From: Pogostemon cablin
Taxonomy: Eukaryota; Streptophyta; Magnoliopsida; Lamiales; Lamiaceae
Length of the DNA: 64,000 bases
Direction: 5' to 3'
Assembly: GCA_023678885.1 (NCBI GenBank)
Contig: CM042987.1
Location: 30,342,927-30,406,926, forward strand
Both the position numbers and the translations under genes were made by a program. Shown here one piece after another: positions 1 to 12,790 of the stretch. The notes below the pieces were generated by a model. It saw only the letters and a list, made by a program, of their open reading frames with translations, did no database searches and was not told the DNA's origin. Each line of letters opens with the position of its first letter. Positions within the stretch are counted from its first letter, which is position 1.

Positions 1-242
1 AAATTTGAAAAAATATTTCCTATATTTATCAATTTATAGTATGTAATAAAAAATTTAAAATTTAAATAATGAAAATCATTATTAGTATAATAATAAACTA
101 TTAAAAGAATTAATTGAACGATTAAGATTAAAATTAAATTGGACGGTTAAGATTAAAATTGAATTATTTTTAAATAAAGTAAAATTGAAAAAAAATTGAA
201 AACAAAAGTGAAAACTCAGGTTTGCTTTTATATATGTATAGA
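1..242 (-). mobile_element. Helitron 5' end (body continues off left edge)
   Basis: The sequence is closely similar to the 5' terminal parts of the two Helitrons at 9233-13142 and 13171-18558. Read on the minus strand it starts with TC (complement of ga at 241-242) followed by TATACATATATAAAAGC, and the base before TC is A, as expected for Helitron insertion between A and T. Only the 5' part is in the window. No coding sequence is visible. Confidence 0.6.
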
Positions 243-1349
243 TATATATAATAATTATATTTTTAATTCATAATTAAGGATATTCTACGGTGTTACGGTT
301 GCATACAATACATACTCATACGTGTAACGTGACACTTGTATAAGATCATTTTATTATTTATTTAATTAATTATATTTTTTATTGAGATAGTATTATTTCT
401 CATTAAAAATATTAATAATTTTAACTTATACTACTACGAATAGCTTATAAAACAGTCTATTTGCCAGTTATCACTTTTTATTAATAAAATATTAATTTTT
501 AATAACTAAATAAAATATCACTTTTTATTAAACTAGTACGAAGTTCGCGTAATAAGCGGGATATTCGAATTTTTTTTATGGAATCAGCTATTCGTATCTT
601 CGAATTTGCTAAACGTAATTGAAAAATAATTAAATTAAAATATTCTAAATTAATAAGACATAAATATTCTAATAATTAAGATTTTATATTGTGTTCAATT
701 GTAGTACCCGAATAGTATATTGTGTGTTTGGTTGGAGTACCCGAAAGATGTTTCGATTTCATATTGTGTTCGGTTGTAATATCCGAATAATATAGTGTAT
801 TTGGTTGGAGTACCCGAAAAATGTATTGGTTGGAAAAATTGAATGGTCCTTGAGGGATGGTGATAACACTTTCACTATGAAATATTATCACTTTTATTAT
901 ATAATTTTATCATTTAATTTTTATTTATATTATAATTTATTCATAAAATAATATTGTTGCTTTTCGTTAATTGAGCATCATTTTCCATTATATAAGTTAT
1001 TACTTTTTATACTTATGATGTAAGCCCTCACCTGAGATGGTCTTACACAAGTTTTTTCCCTAATATTAACAACTATATAAATTGATTAATAAAAATAATT
1101 TTATTCATAAAAGTTTTAATTTTTTTAATATTAAAATTATTAAACCAAAAAATAAATAAATTATACAACACGTTAAACTTTTGTAATGTTTATTAAAGAT
1201 TTCATAATATTATAGTATAAATTTATATATAATTTTCAATATTATATTGCCAATGTAAAATATATATTTTTATATATTAAGTTCTTATATTATCATATTT
1301 AAAGTATTACATAAAAAGTATAATCTTAAAAATTATAATTAAATATAAA
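243..1349. other. AT-rich intergenic DNA with a two-copy 75-bp tandem repeat
   Basis: No gene is visible. At about 686-835 two diverged copies of a unit of about 75 bp follow each other. Each contains atattgtgttc and ends near ggttggagtacccga. The remainder is AT-rich spacer. Confidence 0.5.
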
Positions 1350-1357
1350 ACTATTAT

Positions 1358-1907
1358 TAGGGATGGCAAAGGTAGGGTATCCGCTTATTTTTATGTACTC
1401 GTACTCTTATGCGATTAAAAAAAAACTAACTGTACACATCCCATTTAAAAAATTTATTATGGTACCCGTACCCATCTCATACCCGTTTATCAATACCCGC
1501 GGGTACCCACACCCATTTAATATTAATTTAGTATATAAATATTTATTTCTTTTCTATTATTTAAATTTATATTATTATGAATTAAATATAAATTAAATTC
1601 TATTATTTAGTTAAACCAATAGTCTAGTCCTTTCTTTCAACTATGAAGCTATGGCTGCTATTGTAGCTGAATGAAAGGTGTAAGCCGAATGAGCTATATA
1701 GAACAGGTATACTCGTTGCAGGGACACCTGGGGAAGATGTGCAGCGAACGACCCCTTTCAGAGGGTTCATAGGGTCTCCCCTTTCTGCCTTTCTGAGGGA
1801 TAACCGGTATCGAGCAAACCTCCTAACACCAGAACGGATGGATTTCTGACCTGTCCACATACGAGAACTAGAAGACGGAAGAGTCTTTTCCCTTTAAATA
1901 AATATAT

Positions 1908-1938
<31 letters not shown>

Positions 1939-2110
1939 GATGGGGTACATGCGGGTATTGAGGTTTTTTTTCCGTACCCGTTCCAAATCCTAATGAGATT
2001 TTCACAACTATCTGTATCCGTCCCAAACCCGTTTACAACTATCCATACCCACCCTATTAAGATTTGAATAGAACGGGTACTTGAAAATGCTCATCTCATT
2101 ACCATCCCTA
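1358..2110. mobile_element. hAT-type non-autonomous element (MITE)
   Basis: The element begins TAGGGATGGCAA and ends ACCATCCCTA, so its ends are inverted repeats. It is flanked by a perfect 8-bp target duplication ACTATTAT (1350-1357 and 2111-2118), as made by hAT transposases. The interior has the ggtaccc/gggtaccc words shared with the element at 37919-38601 and an (AT)n run near 1913-1937. No transposase is encoded. A GC-richer foreign block (1612-1893) lies in the middle. Confidence 0.85.
1612..1893. other. GC-rich block inside the hAT MITE, possibly organelle-derived
   Basis: About 280 bp are much more GC-rich and complex than the AT-rich MITE around them. The segment is open in one minus-strand frame (1624-1860), but that product looks like no known protein. 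Base composition and texture resemble plant mitochondrial intergenic or intron DNA. This is an impression, not a match, and it could equally be a captured nuclear fragment. Confidence 0.35.
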
Positions 2111-2118
2111 ACTATTAT

Positions 2119-2808
2119 AGTTTAATAAGTAAAATTAATAATTGTATATAATAATTATAAATTATTGTGTAATTAAGGATAAATTATTAAATATAATAAA
2201 ATAAACAATTAATGATAAAAAAATTTATGAAAATTAATTAATATTAACTAAGATTTATTTTTTTCATGATATAATGAACTAAATTTATTAAACTTAAAAA
2301 TTATAAGGATAAATAAATTAAATATATTAAATAATTTCTTACTCTTCTAAAAATATTTTATTTATTAATATATTTTATTAAAAAATATTTTACAATATAG
2401 AAATTGTTATTAAATTTAAGAATATATTTATCCAATCATATATTATTGGTAATATGAATATCAAATTAAAGATCATGAAAAGACAATTAATTTGATATAT
2501 TTTTTATATAAATCCAATTTAAAAATAAAGAGTTAAAAACACTTAAAGTTTTAGGTAAATTTTAATAAGATAAAAAAAATGAAATATTTTGATTGGTTAT
2601 TTAAAATAAAGTAACTACATTATCTTCTTTCCTAAGCAAATTTATCATAAAAAAATTTCAAAAATCTATAAAAATAATCCATCATGCCTAAATTGCTCCC
2701 ATGATGCCATATAATAAATCCAAAATCCTCCTTTAGTTTATACGAGTAGTATATATTATTAAAAAGAATTTATTTATGACACAAAACTTGTTTTGTAAGA
2801 CTGTTTTA
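2119..2808. other. AT-rich intergenic DNA
   Basis: No coding, repeat or regulatory feature is recognised here beyond simple AT-rich sequence. Confidence 0.5.
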
Positions 2809-2810
2809 TA

Positions 2811-3034
2811 CTCACTCCATCCCACCCAAAGGGTTATTTTTTCTTTTTTGCACGTGGATTAAGGAGTATTATTATTAAATGTGTAGCGGTTAGTTGTATT
2901 AGTAAGAGTGTGGATTCCGTATTTTAATTATATTAGAGGGGGTGTGTGGGTCTCATGTGTGTAATAAAAGAAAGGAATCTTTGAGTGGGACGATCAAAAT
3001 GATAAAAAAGAACTCTTTGAGTGGAACAGAGAAA
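2811..3034. mobile_element. Degenerate Stowaway-like MITE
   Basis: The left end, after TA, reads CTCACTCCATCCCACCCAAAG, a variant of the Stowaway terminal CTCCCTCCGTCC. The right end (ctctttgagtggaacagag) is its decayed inverted counterpart. A second copy of this right-end motif (ctttgagtgggacg) lies some 40 bp before it, so the exact right boundary is uncertain. Confidence 0.45.
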
Positions 3035-3090
3035 ATACACGTCGCTTGCCAAAATAAAACATGATAAAAGGGAAAGAAAAGAATAGAAAG

Positions 3091-3170
3091 AATTGTGGGC
3101 ATAGAGTTAGTTAGACAGAGCGTGATAGAGGATTGTGGGCATAGAGTTAGTTAGACAGAGCGTGATAGAG
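3091..3170. repeat. Perfect 40-bp tandem duplication
   Basis: Two adjacent copies of a 40-bp unit containing gggcatagagttagttagac appear identical, which indicates a recent tandem duplication. Confidence 0.85.
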
Positions 3171-3199
3171 GATTGGATATGGAATTTGAGAATCAATCT

Positions 3200-3660
3200 C
3201 AGAAATCTTTTGCAATTATATTGATTGAGACAAGAAATAAAGAAAGGTACATGTGCGGGGACCCACCAGCAAATATTTTGTGAATCAGTGTGGGGTCTAT
3301 TCTATAATATACAACTTTTGTGGTCCCCTCCTTAAATCTCCGATTTATGGAATCTGTCTGTGTGGAGGGGTCGCCTTGTAATTATCTAAACCTTGCCCCC
3401 CTCTCATGCAAAATAGACACACTCCAAAGTTTCAAACTTTGTAGAAATACTATTTGGGACCTCTACTGTTCTTGTCTGCCACGTGTCGGCCTCTAAATGT
3501 TAAGGCTCCATCATGACGGCGACACCATGTTAACCGAGCTAATCCGCCGTGTGACCCGCTGGATCATATCGTTTGAACTGTGTATCACCGTTAGCGTTAG
3601 GACCTCCATCGCCTCTATTTTGAGAATTGATGGAGGAGATAAATCGTAATTGTGCTTCAA
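3200..3660. other. GC-richer non-coding segment with G-box
   Basis: The segment is more complex and GC-rich than its surroundings and has no credible ORF. It contains GCCACGTGTCGG near 3479, an ABRE/G-box type motif. It could be a remnant of a promoter or 5' UTR, but no gene follows on either strand. Confidence 0.3.
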
Positions 3661-3777
3661 AGTAAGTTATTAATTGAATAATAATATTATATTTGTTTTA
3701 GATTTGTGGTATGATAGATTTTAATTTTAAAATAAATCAATATGTAAAATATCCGTAGTCATATGTGTAAAAATATA

Positions 3778-3967
3778 TTCTCTTCGGCTACAAGGTATTC
3801 ATTTAACCATTTTGGATATCCACCTCAAAGGTATTCATTTCACCTATTTAGTAAAAAAGTACACTATGTGGTCCATCAATTCATTCTACCCACTTTACAT
3901 ATAATAATAATATTTCTTAATCCACTCACAAAAAACAAACGAGTACCTTTCAAGTGGCCAGAGGGAG
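3778..3967. mobile_element. Stowaway-like MITE (diverged)
   Basis: The right end GTGGCCAGAGGGAGTA and the left end TTCTCTTCGGCTACAAGG are diverged inverted repeats of the CTCCCTCYG type, each bordered by TA. The interior is AT-rich and non-coding. Confidence 0.5.
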
Positions 3968-4289
3968 TATTAATTAAGGTAAGAGATGAGTGAATGAGAG
4001 AAATAATATTAATTGAAGAGATTAAATATATCATTCTAAGAATTTAATTACTGCTGCAGATATCGGAAAATATTTGCTGAAAATTATGATGTTACTTCAA
4101 ACTCTTGGCTTTCCTTTTATGTCTATTAGTCATGGATATACTTCCAACTTCCACTACACACCCCACATTCACTCCAAGTCAATGTTTGTGTGCAAAATTT
4201 GTAGCCAAACTAACATTATTATATAATTTTACATGACAACTGAGCATGTTAAAGATCTCAATTACCATAATATCAGCTTTATATTCAGA

Positions 4290-5363
4290 GCTATTTGCCG
4301 CAGTTACACCTTGACCAGCAATATTTCACCATTGCTCGACCTTGAGGAATTACTGCCACTATAACGACATTAACGTCGCTGCCTTCTATCACCAAGCTAC
4401 AATAGGTTTGTCCGAACCTTTTTTCTATTGAAAGTGTCGTCGCTTGAAGCCGATTCTAACCTTTCAAAATTCACGATGCTTTCTTTCGACTTGTCAATTA
4501 AAGTCACGCTATTTTTTACCGATTTAGCGCCACTGAGACCAAGTCACCACATCGTCATCTTTCCCAGTGAATCGATTGCTCCCCACGCCACTAGTCACTA
4601 TTGGAAAAAACTCATTCCTTTCAAACCTCACTGAGCCGGCTTCTTCTATGGAAAATCTATGTTGTTGTTAAGCCAACTCCACCCCTAGGGAGTATCAATT
4701 CATTGCTTGAACCTTACTTTCCTTCAAAGTTTTATGTAACCCAAATTCTATCAATACATCCTTGAATTGTGCTTGTCACAACCCAAAATAGATTTTTCAT
4801 CAAATTTCTCAACATCAAACTTCATTGAATTTGAATATCCAGACATATTTTGTTTACCTACCCTAACTTAATGAATAACCATCTCAAAAAGTTTTTCTGA
4901 TGTGGAAGATCAGACTATGTTGCAATCACAGAACACACTAAGAACTTCAAAAGCCCAAATCGAGCTCGATACCACTTTTTGGGATAAACAAATTCTCATT
5001 CATTCTTGGGACAAGCAAAGTATAAATGAGAAAAATAATAGAAAAAGAACAACATAAGGAATTACATGGACACTTTAAATCGAAGATTAAACCACGGACC
5101 GAGAAAATAATATTATATGAAACTTTACAATCACACAGAAATTTCTCTCTCTCAACCTCAATCCTACCACATTACTAAATTTTTTTGACTAATTACTATC
5201 TTTTCGCTCAACTCTCAAATATTAGTGAATACAAGAAAGAAATTTAAAAAAATCAAATACAAAGATTATAGTATTTAAGATTTAAATAGTATTAAGGAAC
5301 AGACACTCCCTTTTGATCTCCATCCGAGGAAGAACCCCTCCTTATATATTGACAAACCCAACA
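4290..5363 (-). mobile_element. Decayed non-autonomous LTR retrotransposon (same family as 47211-49119)
   Basis: Read on the minus strand, 5363-4977 is a diverged LTR: it starts TGTTGGGTTTGTC and ends near TTTATCCCAAAA. Next come a primer-binding site (complement of 4962-4974, TGGTATCGAGCTC) and an internal region. The part at about 4417-4690 matches, in reverse complement, the internal region near 47880-48180. Repeats built on tgctc-acctt (about 4290-4400) correspond to the ctcaaggtggagcaa repeats near 48240-48310. No 3' LTR is found, so the copy is truncated. No protein is encoded. Confidence 0.7.
4962..4974 (-). other. Primer-binding site (initiator tRNA-Met type, mutated)
   Basis: The minus strand reads TGGTATCGAGCTC. 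The standard plant PBS complementary to the 3' end of initiator tRNA-Met is TGGTATCAGAGC. The site lies two bases inside the decayed LTR, as in the intact relative at 47635. Confidence 0.6.
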
Positions 5364-6050
5364 ATTACAAGCATAGTGTTTAGGGATATTTAGTGTGTAC
5401 GGTCTCACTTGCCATTAAAAAAAAGAGGTATTATACAATCAGAAAAATATCAAAATTTGTTCATTAAGTATGATCAATTTCAATTTTAATTTTTTTTTTA
5501 TTTTTAATTTTTAATTTTGGTTATTTTTTTGTCCAATTTAAATTATTTTTGTTCGATTTTGATCATTTTTATTCAAATTATTTAGTCCTGATATCAAATT
5601 TAATCAATTTTTTTATCCAAACTAATTTGGACCAAAATTGGATAAATTTTGATATAAATAACTAAATTTGAAAAAAAAAATCTTGTCAAGGTTAAAATTA
5701 TTAGAAATAATTAATAAAATCTTAAATAATATCTCCTCTTAATTCCCATATGTCTAATAAGAATTCAGGATAGTTATACATATGAACAGGGAAATTTAAA
5801 AAAAAAAAAGAAAAAGAAAAAAAAATCATATTAAAAAAAATATAAATAGATTTAAAATTAATAAAAGAATTATGATATATGGACCATTAATTAGACATAT
5901 ACTATGATTGCAATCTTGGATAAGTTCTTCTGATCAATTATGGGGGTTGTAAATTGTAATCTCAGTTATTGCACACTACACAAACCAATTTTTTGTGTTT
6001 TAGGCCTACAAGCTTTTATGAGGCCTTTATATATATATCATATACATATA
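5364..6050. other. AT-rich intergenic DNA
   Basis: T-rich and A-rich low-complexity sequence. No gene or element boundary is recognised. Confidence 0.5.
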
Positions 6051-6058
6051 TTTAAATC

Positions 6059-6423
6059 CAGTGGCGGATCCAGAAAACCGCGGTGGGGTGGGCTAAGTTT
6101 ATTGAAGAAAATAAAAAATATTAATAATAATTAAAAAATAATATATATATATATATAAATAAAATTTAAGAAGATATATTTATTTTTTAGCTTCATTTCG
6201 GTGGGCTTAAAATATTTTTGGGTTGGGCTAAACTTAAAAATACAAAGAAGAAAGAAGATATATTTATTTTTTAACTTTATTTGGGTGGGCTGAAAATATT
6301 TTTGGGGTGGGCTAAACTTAAAAATACAAATTATTTATAAATTATTTACATATGATATAATGGGCTTTTGGGGGACAGCCCTGGGCTTGAGCCCGGGGCT
6401 GCCCCCAAATACATCCGCCACTG
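6059..6423. mobile_element. hAT-type MITE, 365 bp
   Basis: The termini CAGTGGCGGATCC and ACATCCGCCACTG are inverted repeats, and the 8-bp flanks TTTAAATC (6051-6058 and 6424-6431) are identical, a hAT-type target duplication. Inside, a unit with gtgggcttaaaatatttttggg and ttgggctaaacttaaaaata is present twice in tandem. No coding capacity. Confidence 0.92.
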
Positions 6424-6836
6424 TTTAAATCGTAATATCTTTAATTGAAGAGACATCCATGACTTATTAGATGGTAGACCAATCATTAAATTATGTTTAT
6501 TTGTAGTTAAAGTTTGTCAATGATGAATTTATACTTTAATGTATAATTCAGCATACTTTTAGAATACATATTTTAACAACCATTAAACATATTTATCTAT
6601 ATAATAAACATACCTTAACACGTTTCACAAACCGTCTCATGTAAGTAACTTTTCAAAAAGAGACTTTGATTTCCCTTGGACGTTATTTTTTTTCTTGAAG
6701 ATAGTTTGATTTGAGTTACAAAAATTAATTTTGTGTTTTTAAAATCTATGTTATTTTGTTATTTGAAATTTAATTTTCAAATATCTAATAGTTATGACAA
6801 ACAGCACCACAATAGTAATATAGATAATTAATATTA

Positions 6837-6903
6837 CCTCCATACACACTTCCTTTATAATTTACAAAGAAATTGCGTACCTTTCTGTGCGGGACGGAGG
6901 GAG
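6837..6903. mobile_element. Very short Stowaway derivative
   Basis: The right end GTGCGGGACGGAGGGAG followed by TA is a good Stowaway terminus. The left end CCTCCATACACAC after TA is a degraded partner. The 67-bp length suggests internal deletion. Confidence 0.4.
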
Positions 6904-8094
6904 TAATAATATCATCAATCTCTTCTGAGTTCGGCCATTATTAATTGATCATCAACATTTTAAAATCCAAAATGAATATTATTATTTATTCATATTTATT
7001 GTAATCTTTTGTTCTCACTTTAAGATATATTTTCATGATACCAGTTTTTGTTCAAGAATATTACGTCATCACAAGTTAGACACACCACGGTCCAAAATTT
7101 AATTAGGCTCTATTTGTACATCCATAAAAACATACAAGATAGAGAATTATATATATTAAATCAACGTCATTTTCCATGCTATTCAAATAAATGTCATATA
7201 AAAGATAATATTACTATATATATAAAAATGACACAAAATGTTGATTTAACATGTTAATAATTTTGCAAATGCTTGGTACATCTAAATGTAAGTAAATGTT
7301 TTAAGAGGACTCTCCCTTGACACGAGTATATAAGAAATTCATCTATATATTATTAAAGTATAATTATTATAAGTAAAATATATTTATTAATAATTAGAAT
7401 ATATTTATAATGAATCATATTATAACATATCATAATCATACTTTAATTTATCATTTACTCCTTATATATTATAAATATATATACTTTAACAATCACTATA
7501 TATATATATAAATATATATATATATAAATATATATATATATTAATATATATATAAATATTAATACGTCTCACAACTCATCCCATTGTGTCATAAGAGAAT
7601 TTGTTAAAATTTTATGATCAACTAGTTTAAATTAAACTGAGATTAATCAATACGTAATTACTATCATTTATATTTAGTATCTTTTAAATTCTTTATTAAT
7701 TACTTAGAGTTATCTTCCACTCATGCATTCAAATTAAATGGATTATGGATATATCTAACATTAATGTTATGGAAAGTAATTATTGTGTTGATGAATTATT
7801 TCATAAGTAATTCGTAAAATAAAATAAAAATGATGTATTTAATAAAAATAATAATTAAGACGGTGTTATATTTTTATTTTAGTGCTGCTCAATAAATATA
7901 TGTTTAAGAAAACGGATTTTCTATTTTTTTTTATATTTTTAAATTGTAATTCCATATTGATAAGTTTAGATTACACTCTCTATTGTATGGAAACCGTTTA
8001 ATAGTTGGGTAATTTTGGGTTGACAGGGTTAGAGCTTTGATACAGGGTATAATAGTAATTTCTTAATTTAAAAAGTTTTTTATTAATTTAAATT
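6904..8094. other. AT-rich intergenic DNA
   Basis: No gene is recognised. It includes AT-rich runs near 7500-7560 (TA/TATAAA repeats). Confidence 0.5.
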
Positions 8095-8360
8095 TAAGAG
8101 TTACAGTGTACTCGGTGCACCGATGTAACTGGATAATCTGAACCGTTAGATCAAATACTTATTTAATCCTAACCATTAAATAAAATAAAATAATAAAAGA
8201 AAATACAATAACTACCCGCTACCCAATAACTTTTTTCTATGAACCAACAGGTGTACCGGTCCGATGCATCATAGAATAACCCAAAATTTAAAGGTGAAGA
8301 TTAAATGTTATAAAATTTAACGGTTTAGATTTTACAGGTGTACCGGTACACCCTAAGAAG
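8095..8360. mobile_element. Possible MITE with GGTGTACCGG-type ends
   Basis: The left part holds acagtgtactcggtgcaccg and the right part ggtgtaccggtacaccc, with a further ggtgtaccggtccg inside. These palindromic words at both ends suggest a small inverted-repeat element, but no target duplication was found. Confidence 0.3.
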
Positions 8361-9232
8361 ACTCTTGATTTTGGATTTATTACTATCTAGTACAAGATAT
8401 ACTATAATATTATTAGTAGATACAAAGTATATATTTTATTATTAACTATTACAAAATTATTTTAGAAATAGTCCCAATTATCTCTAAATACATCATGTAG
8501 ATAAAATATGTATATATTTACGTTAAAAATTAAAATGATAGTGGATCATAACCATCATTATAATTTCCTATCTGTTTCCATATCAAAACTATTTTACACA
8601 TGGAAATCTCTCTCTCTCCCAGATCCCGGATTATGTATAAGTTAATTTATAAACACAAAATATATAATTTTCTGAACTTAAATATATTTAAAAAAATATT
8701 TTTAAATACATAAATTTTGAATATTAACAAATTAAGTTAACTTTTGAACACAAAAATATTATAATTTTTGAACACAAATATATTTTTAAGAAATATTAAT
8801 ATATAAAATTTGAAAATAAAAATTTCTGAATACATACTATTTGAACACAAATATACAAAAATATATATTTGAACATAAACATTACTAAATATAAAAATAA
8901 TATGAATGTGATCAAAGCGAATTACGTGTTCTTGGGGTATTTTTTAATACAGTGGCTAATTTATTATACATTAATAGTCATAATCCCAAATAGCTAATTA
9001 TGTATTTAGAAATAAATATATGCAATGTATTCAGATATAGTTGCAGTAAATGTATCATGTATTCAGAAATATTTGTATGCAGATACGTTATAGTTATATC
9101 TCACCTATTTTTGTGGAGAAATTAGTGAGACACTTTATCTTTTTGCATCACACCGTTTAAATTAATTTTTGAATACAATTAAAATAGTGATAAAAATAGT
9201 TTTTTAAGTATTCAATTTGTATTAATTAATAA
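8361..9232. other. AT-rich intergenic DNA
   Basis: No feature is recognised apart from a short CT run near 8610. Confidence 0.5.
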
Positions 9233-10240
9233 CTAGATATTACCCATCCGTGCGTTGCACGAAAATAATTAAAATATTACAATTATATACTTTTATGTTG
9301 TGTTTGAATTGAGTCATTTCAAATTCAATTGATTTGAAAATGAATGGAATTTAAATTCCTTAAATTTTAAATCAATTCATTTGAATTCCACTATTTGAAT
9401 AAATTATGAATTTTTGAAAGAATTTTAAATTTATAATTCAAAAAAAATTATTTTTAAAATAGAATTTTATATATGATAAATAAAAATAATAAAATTTTAT
9501 TATATCAAATATTAAAATCTAAAATTTTATTAAAAATAATTTTTTTTTTGAGGAAACTCTACCGTCAACCTACCCCTACCCACCCCCATTCTCAAAAATA
9601 AATTTGATAATTTTTTTTAATTTTAAATAATAAAAGTATTACTCCCGCCATCCCATTCCGCCCACGCCCATAATAAAAGAATAATGATACCTCAAATGGA
9701 ATTATTGAACATGAAAATAAGATTAAATAAAAGTATAAAATATCAAATAAATTAAAGTATATAAATAAGGTTTATAGAATTATAAATAAATACAAATATG
9801 AGAATAATTTAACATAAAAATAAGATCAAATAAAAGTATAAAAGATAAAATAAAGATAATAAAAAATAAAAAAGAAGAGTGATAACTCAAAATGATTGAA
9901 CCTGCACATTAGATCAAATCAAAGTAAAATATAAAATAAAAAAATAAAATAGATTAGAAATAATATGAAAGAATAAACGATCATGATTGAAAGCAATCAA
10001 CGACGTAGAAAAAAAAGGTGAAAAATTACCAAAGATACCATTGAAAGATTTGATATTATGAAATATTGATTAACAATTAGTAGAATATATGCCAATAATA
10101 TTTTTATATTTATCAAATTTATATTGTTGATTAAAAAATAAATAAATAATTTATTATTAGCATAAATAGAATCTATGATTGAGATCAAAAGTAATAGACA
10201 GTCAAGATTAAAATTGAAGATAAAAATAAAAATTAAATCT

Positions 10241-10242
<2 letters not shown>

Positions 10243-10322
<80 letters not shown>
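10243..10322. repeat. (TA)n microsatellite, about 80 bp
   Basis: An uninterrupted alternating TA tract lies inside Helitron 1. ORFs across it are artefacts. Confidence 0.95.
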
Positions 10323-10325
<3 letters not shown>

Positions 10326-12000
10326 GCTTATTAAAAATTAGTCAAATATGCCAATAATATATCTCACATTTACCAAATTTATATTGTAAAATAAAAAAGT
10401 TAAATTTAAATAGTAAAATTCATTATTAGTATAATTAAATTTTATGATTGAAATCAAAGCATTATTTGGACAGTCAAGATTAAAATTGAATTATTTGTAA
10501 ATAGAGTAAAATTGAAAATAAAATTGAAAACAAAAGTAAAGGTTTATGTTTACTTTTATATATGTATATTTATAGATAGATGATTAAACCTTTAAATTTA
10601 AGGAGATTGATTGAATCTAGTTTATAAATATTATGAAAGTAGAATCTGTAAAAGAGAAAAAGAAAAAGAAGCATTAGAGGGAAAAAAATAAAAAGAAGAT
10701 TAAAAAAAAGAAAAAAAGTTAGAATTTTTAAAATATAAAAATATGGTTCAAATAATTTTATTATAAATGTAATACAAAAATTGAAGAAACAAAAGATAGA
10801 AAAAAAGAATGATACCTGATTGGACTTACCAATAAGATCAAATATGAGAATGATTGAACCTAAAAATAATGTCAAATAAAAGTATAAAAGAAGATAAAAT
10901 AAATTAAATTATAAAAAAAAGGTTTATAGAATTATTAAAAAAACACAAAATGAAGAGAAAAAATAAGATAACAAAAAATTAAAAAGTATAATGATACATT
11001 TAAGGAGAATGATTAAACCTGCATATAATATCAAATAAAAGTATAAAAGACAAAATAAATAAGAATAGATTATAAATAATATTATGAAAGTAGAATCTGT
11101 AAAAAAGAAAAAAAAAAGAAGAAGCATTAGAGAAAAAAACAATAAGAAAATGATTGGACATAAAAATAAGACTAAATATGAGAATGATTGAACGTAAAAA
11201 TAATATCAAAGTATAAAAGAACATAAAATAAATTAAATTATGAAAATAGGGTTTATAGAATTATTAAAAAAAATACAAAAATCAAAGGAAAAAAATAACA
11301 AAAAAATTAAAAAGTATAATTATACCTTTAGGAGAATGATTGAACATGTATATAAGGTAAAATAAAAGTATAAAAGACAAAAACAAATTAGAGTAGATTA
11401 TAAATAATATGAAAGTAGAATCTGTACAAGAGAAGAAAAAGAAGACACATTAGAGAAAAAACAAAAAGAATAAGATCAAATATGAGAATGATAAAACTAC
11501 GTATAAAAGAATGATAAAATAATTTAAATTATAAAAGTAGGATTTATAGAATTATTAAAAATTAACAAAAATAGAAAAGAAAAAATAATAAGATAACAAA
11601 AAATTAAAAAGTATAACGATACATTTAGGAGAATGATTGAACCTGCATATAAGATCAAATAAATAAAAATATAAAAGATAAAACAAATTAGAGTTGATTA
11701 TAAATAATATGAAAGTAGAATTTGTAAAATAGAAGAAAAATAAAAAACATTAGAGAGATGAAAAAAAGGGGAGAAATTAAGAATTTGATTAGGTTGAAAA
11801 GATTTATATAGAATGAATTTAATTAATGAACGACTGTGATTGAAAGTAAATATTTATAGAGACGATTCTAATAAAAATAAAATTGATACTATATTAATTG
11901 AAATTAAGTGTATATTGATTAAAAAATAATTAAATTTATATTGTTAGATTAAATTAATAAAAAAGTAAAATGTAAATAATAAGAATATCCTATAATTAAA

Positions 12001-12790
12001 TTTTATGATTGGTTGAAATCAAATGAAAATTATATGTCCTATGTTATTAAATTAAATTATAATATATGAATATTGATTGATATATTAATTTTAATTAAGC
12101 ATATATTGATTAAAAATTAGTTAAATATGCCAAAAATTATCTTTTATATTTACCAAATTTATATCGTTAAATAAAAAAGTAAAATTTAAATAACAGAATC
12201 CATTATTAGTAGTATAATTAGATTAGATTTTAGTATTGAAATAAAAAACATTAATTAGACGGTTTTATGATTGATTGAAATCAAATGAAAATCATATGTC
12301 CTATGTATATTAAATTAAATTATAATATATGAATATTGATTGATATATTAATTTAAATTAAGCATATATTGATTAAAAATTAGTTAAATATGCCAAAAAT
12401 ATCTCTTATATTTACCAAATTTATATTATTAAATAAAAAAATAAAATTTAAATAATAAAATTCATTATTATTAGTATAATTAGATTAGATTTTATTATTG
12501 AAATAAAAAACATTAATTTGACGGTTTTATGATTGATTGAAATCAAATGAAAATCATATGTCCTATGTATATTAAATTAAATTATAATATATGAATATTG
12601 ATTGATATATTAATTTAAATTAAGCTTATATTGATTAAAAATTAGTTAAATATGTCAAAAATATCTCTTATATTTACAAAATTTATATTGTTAAATAAAA
12701 AAATAAAATTTAAACAACAAAATTCATTATTATTAGTATAATTAAATTAGATTTTATTATTGAAATAAAAACATTAATTGGACGGTCAAG
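12001..12790. repeat. Tandem repeat, period about 262 bp, three copies
   Basis: The word ttatgattg[ag]ttgaaatcaaatg recurs at about 12003, 12265 and 12527, each time followed by the same order of segments (catatgtcctatg, ttgattgatatatt, attagttaaatatg). Copies differ by scattered substitutions. The array lies within Helitron 1. Confidence 0.8.

Noticed and set aside
10175..10357. ORF with a long Tyr-Ile repeat (similar ones at 41276-41494 and 47110-47295)
   Set aside because: It is the translation of a (TA)n microsatellite.
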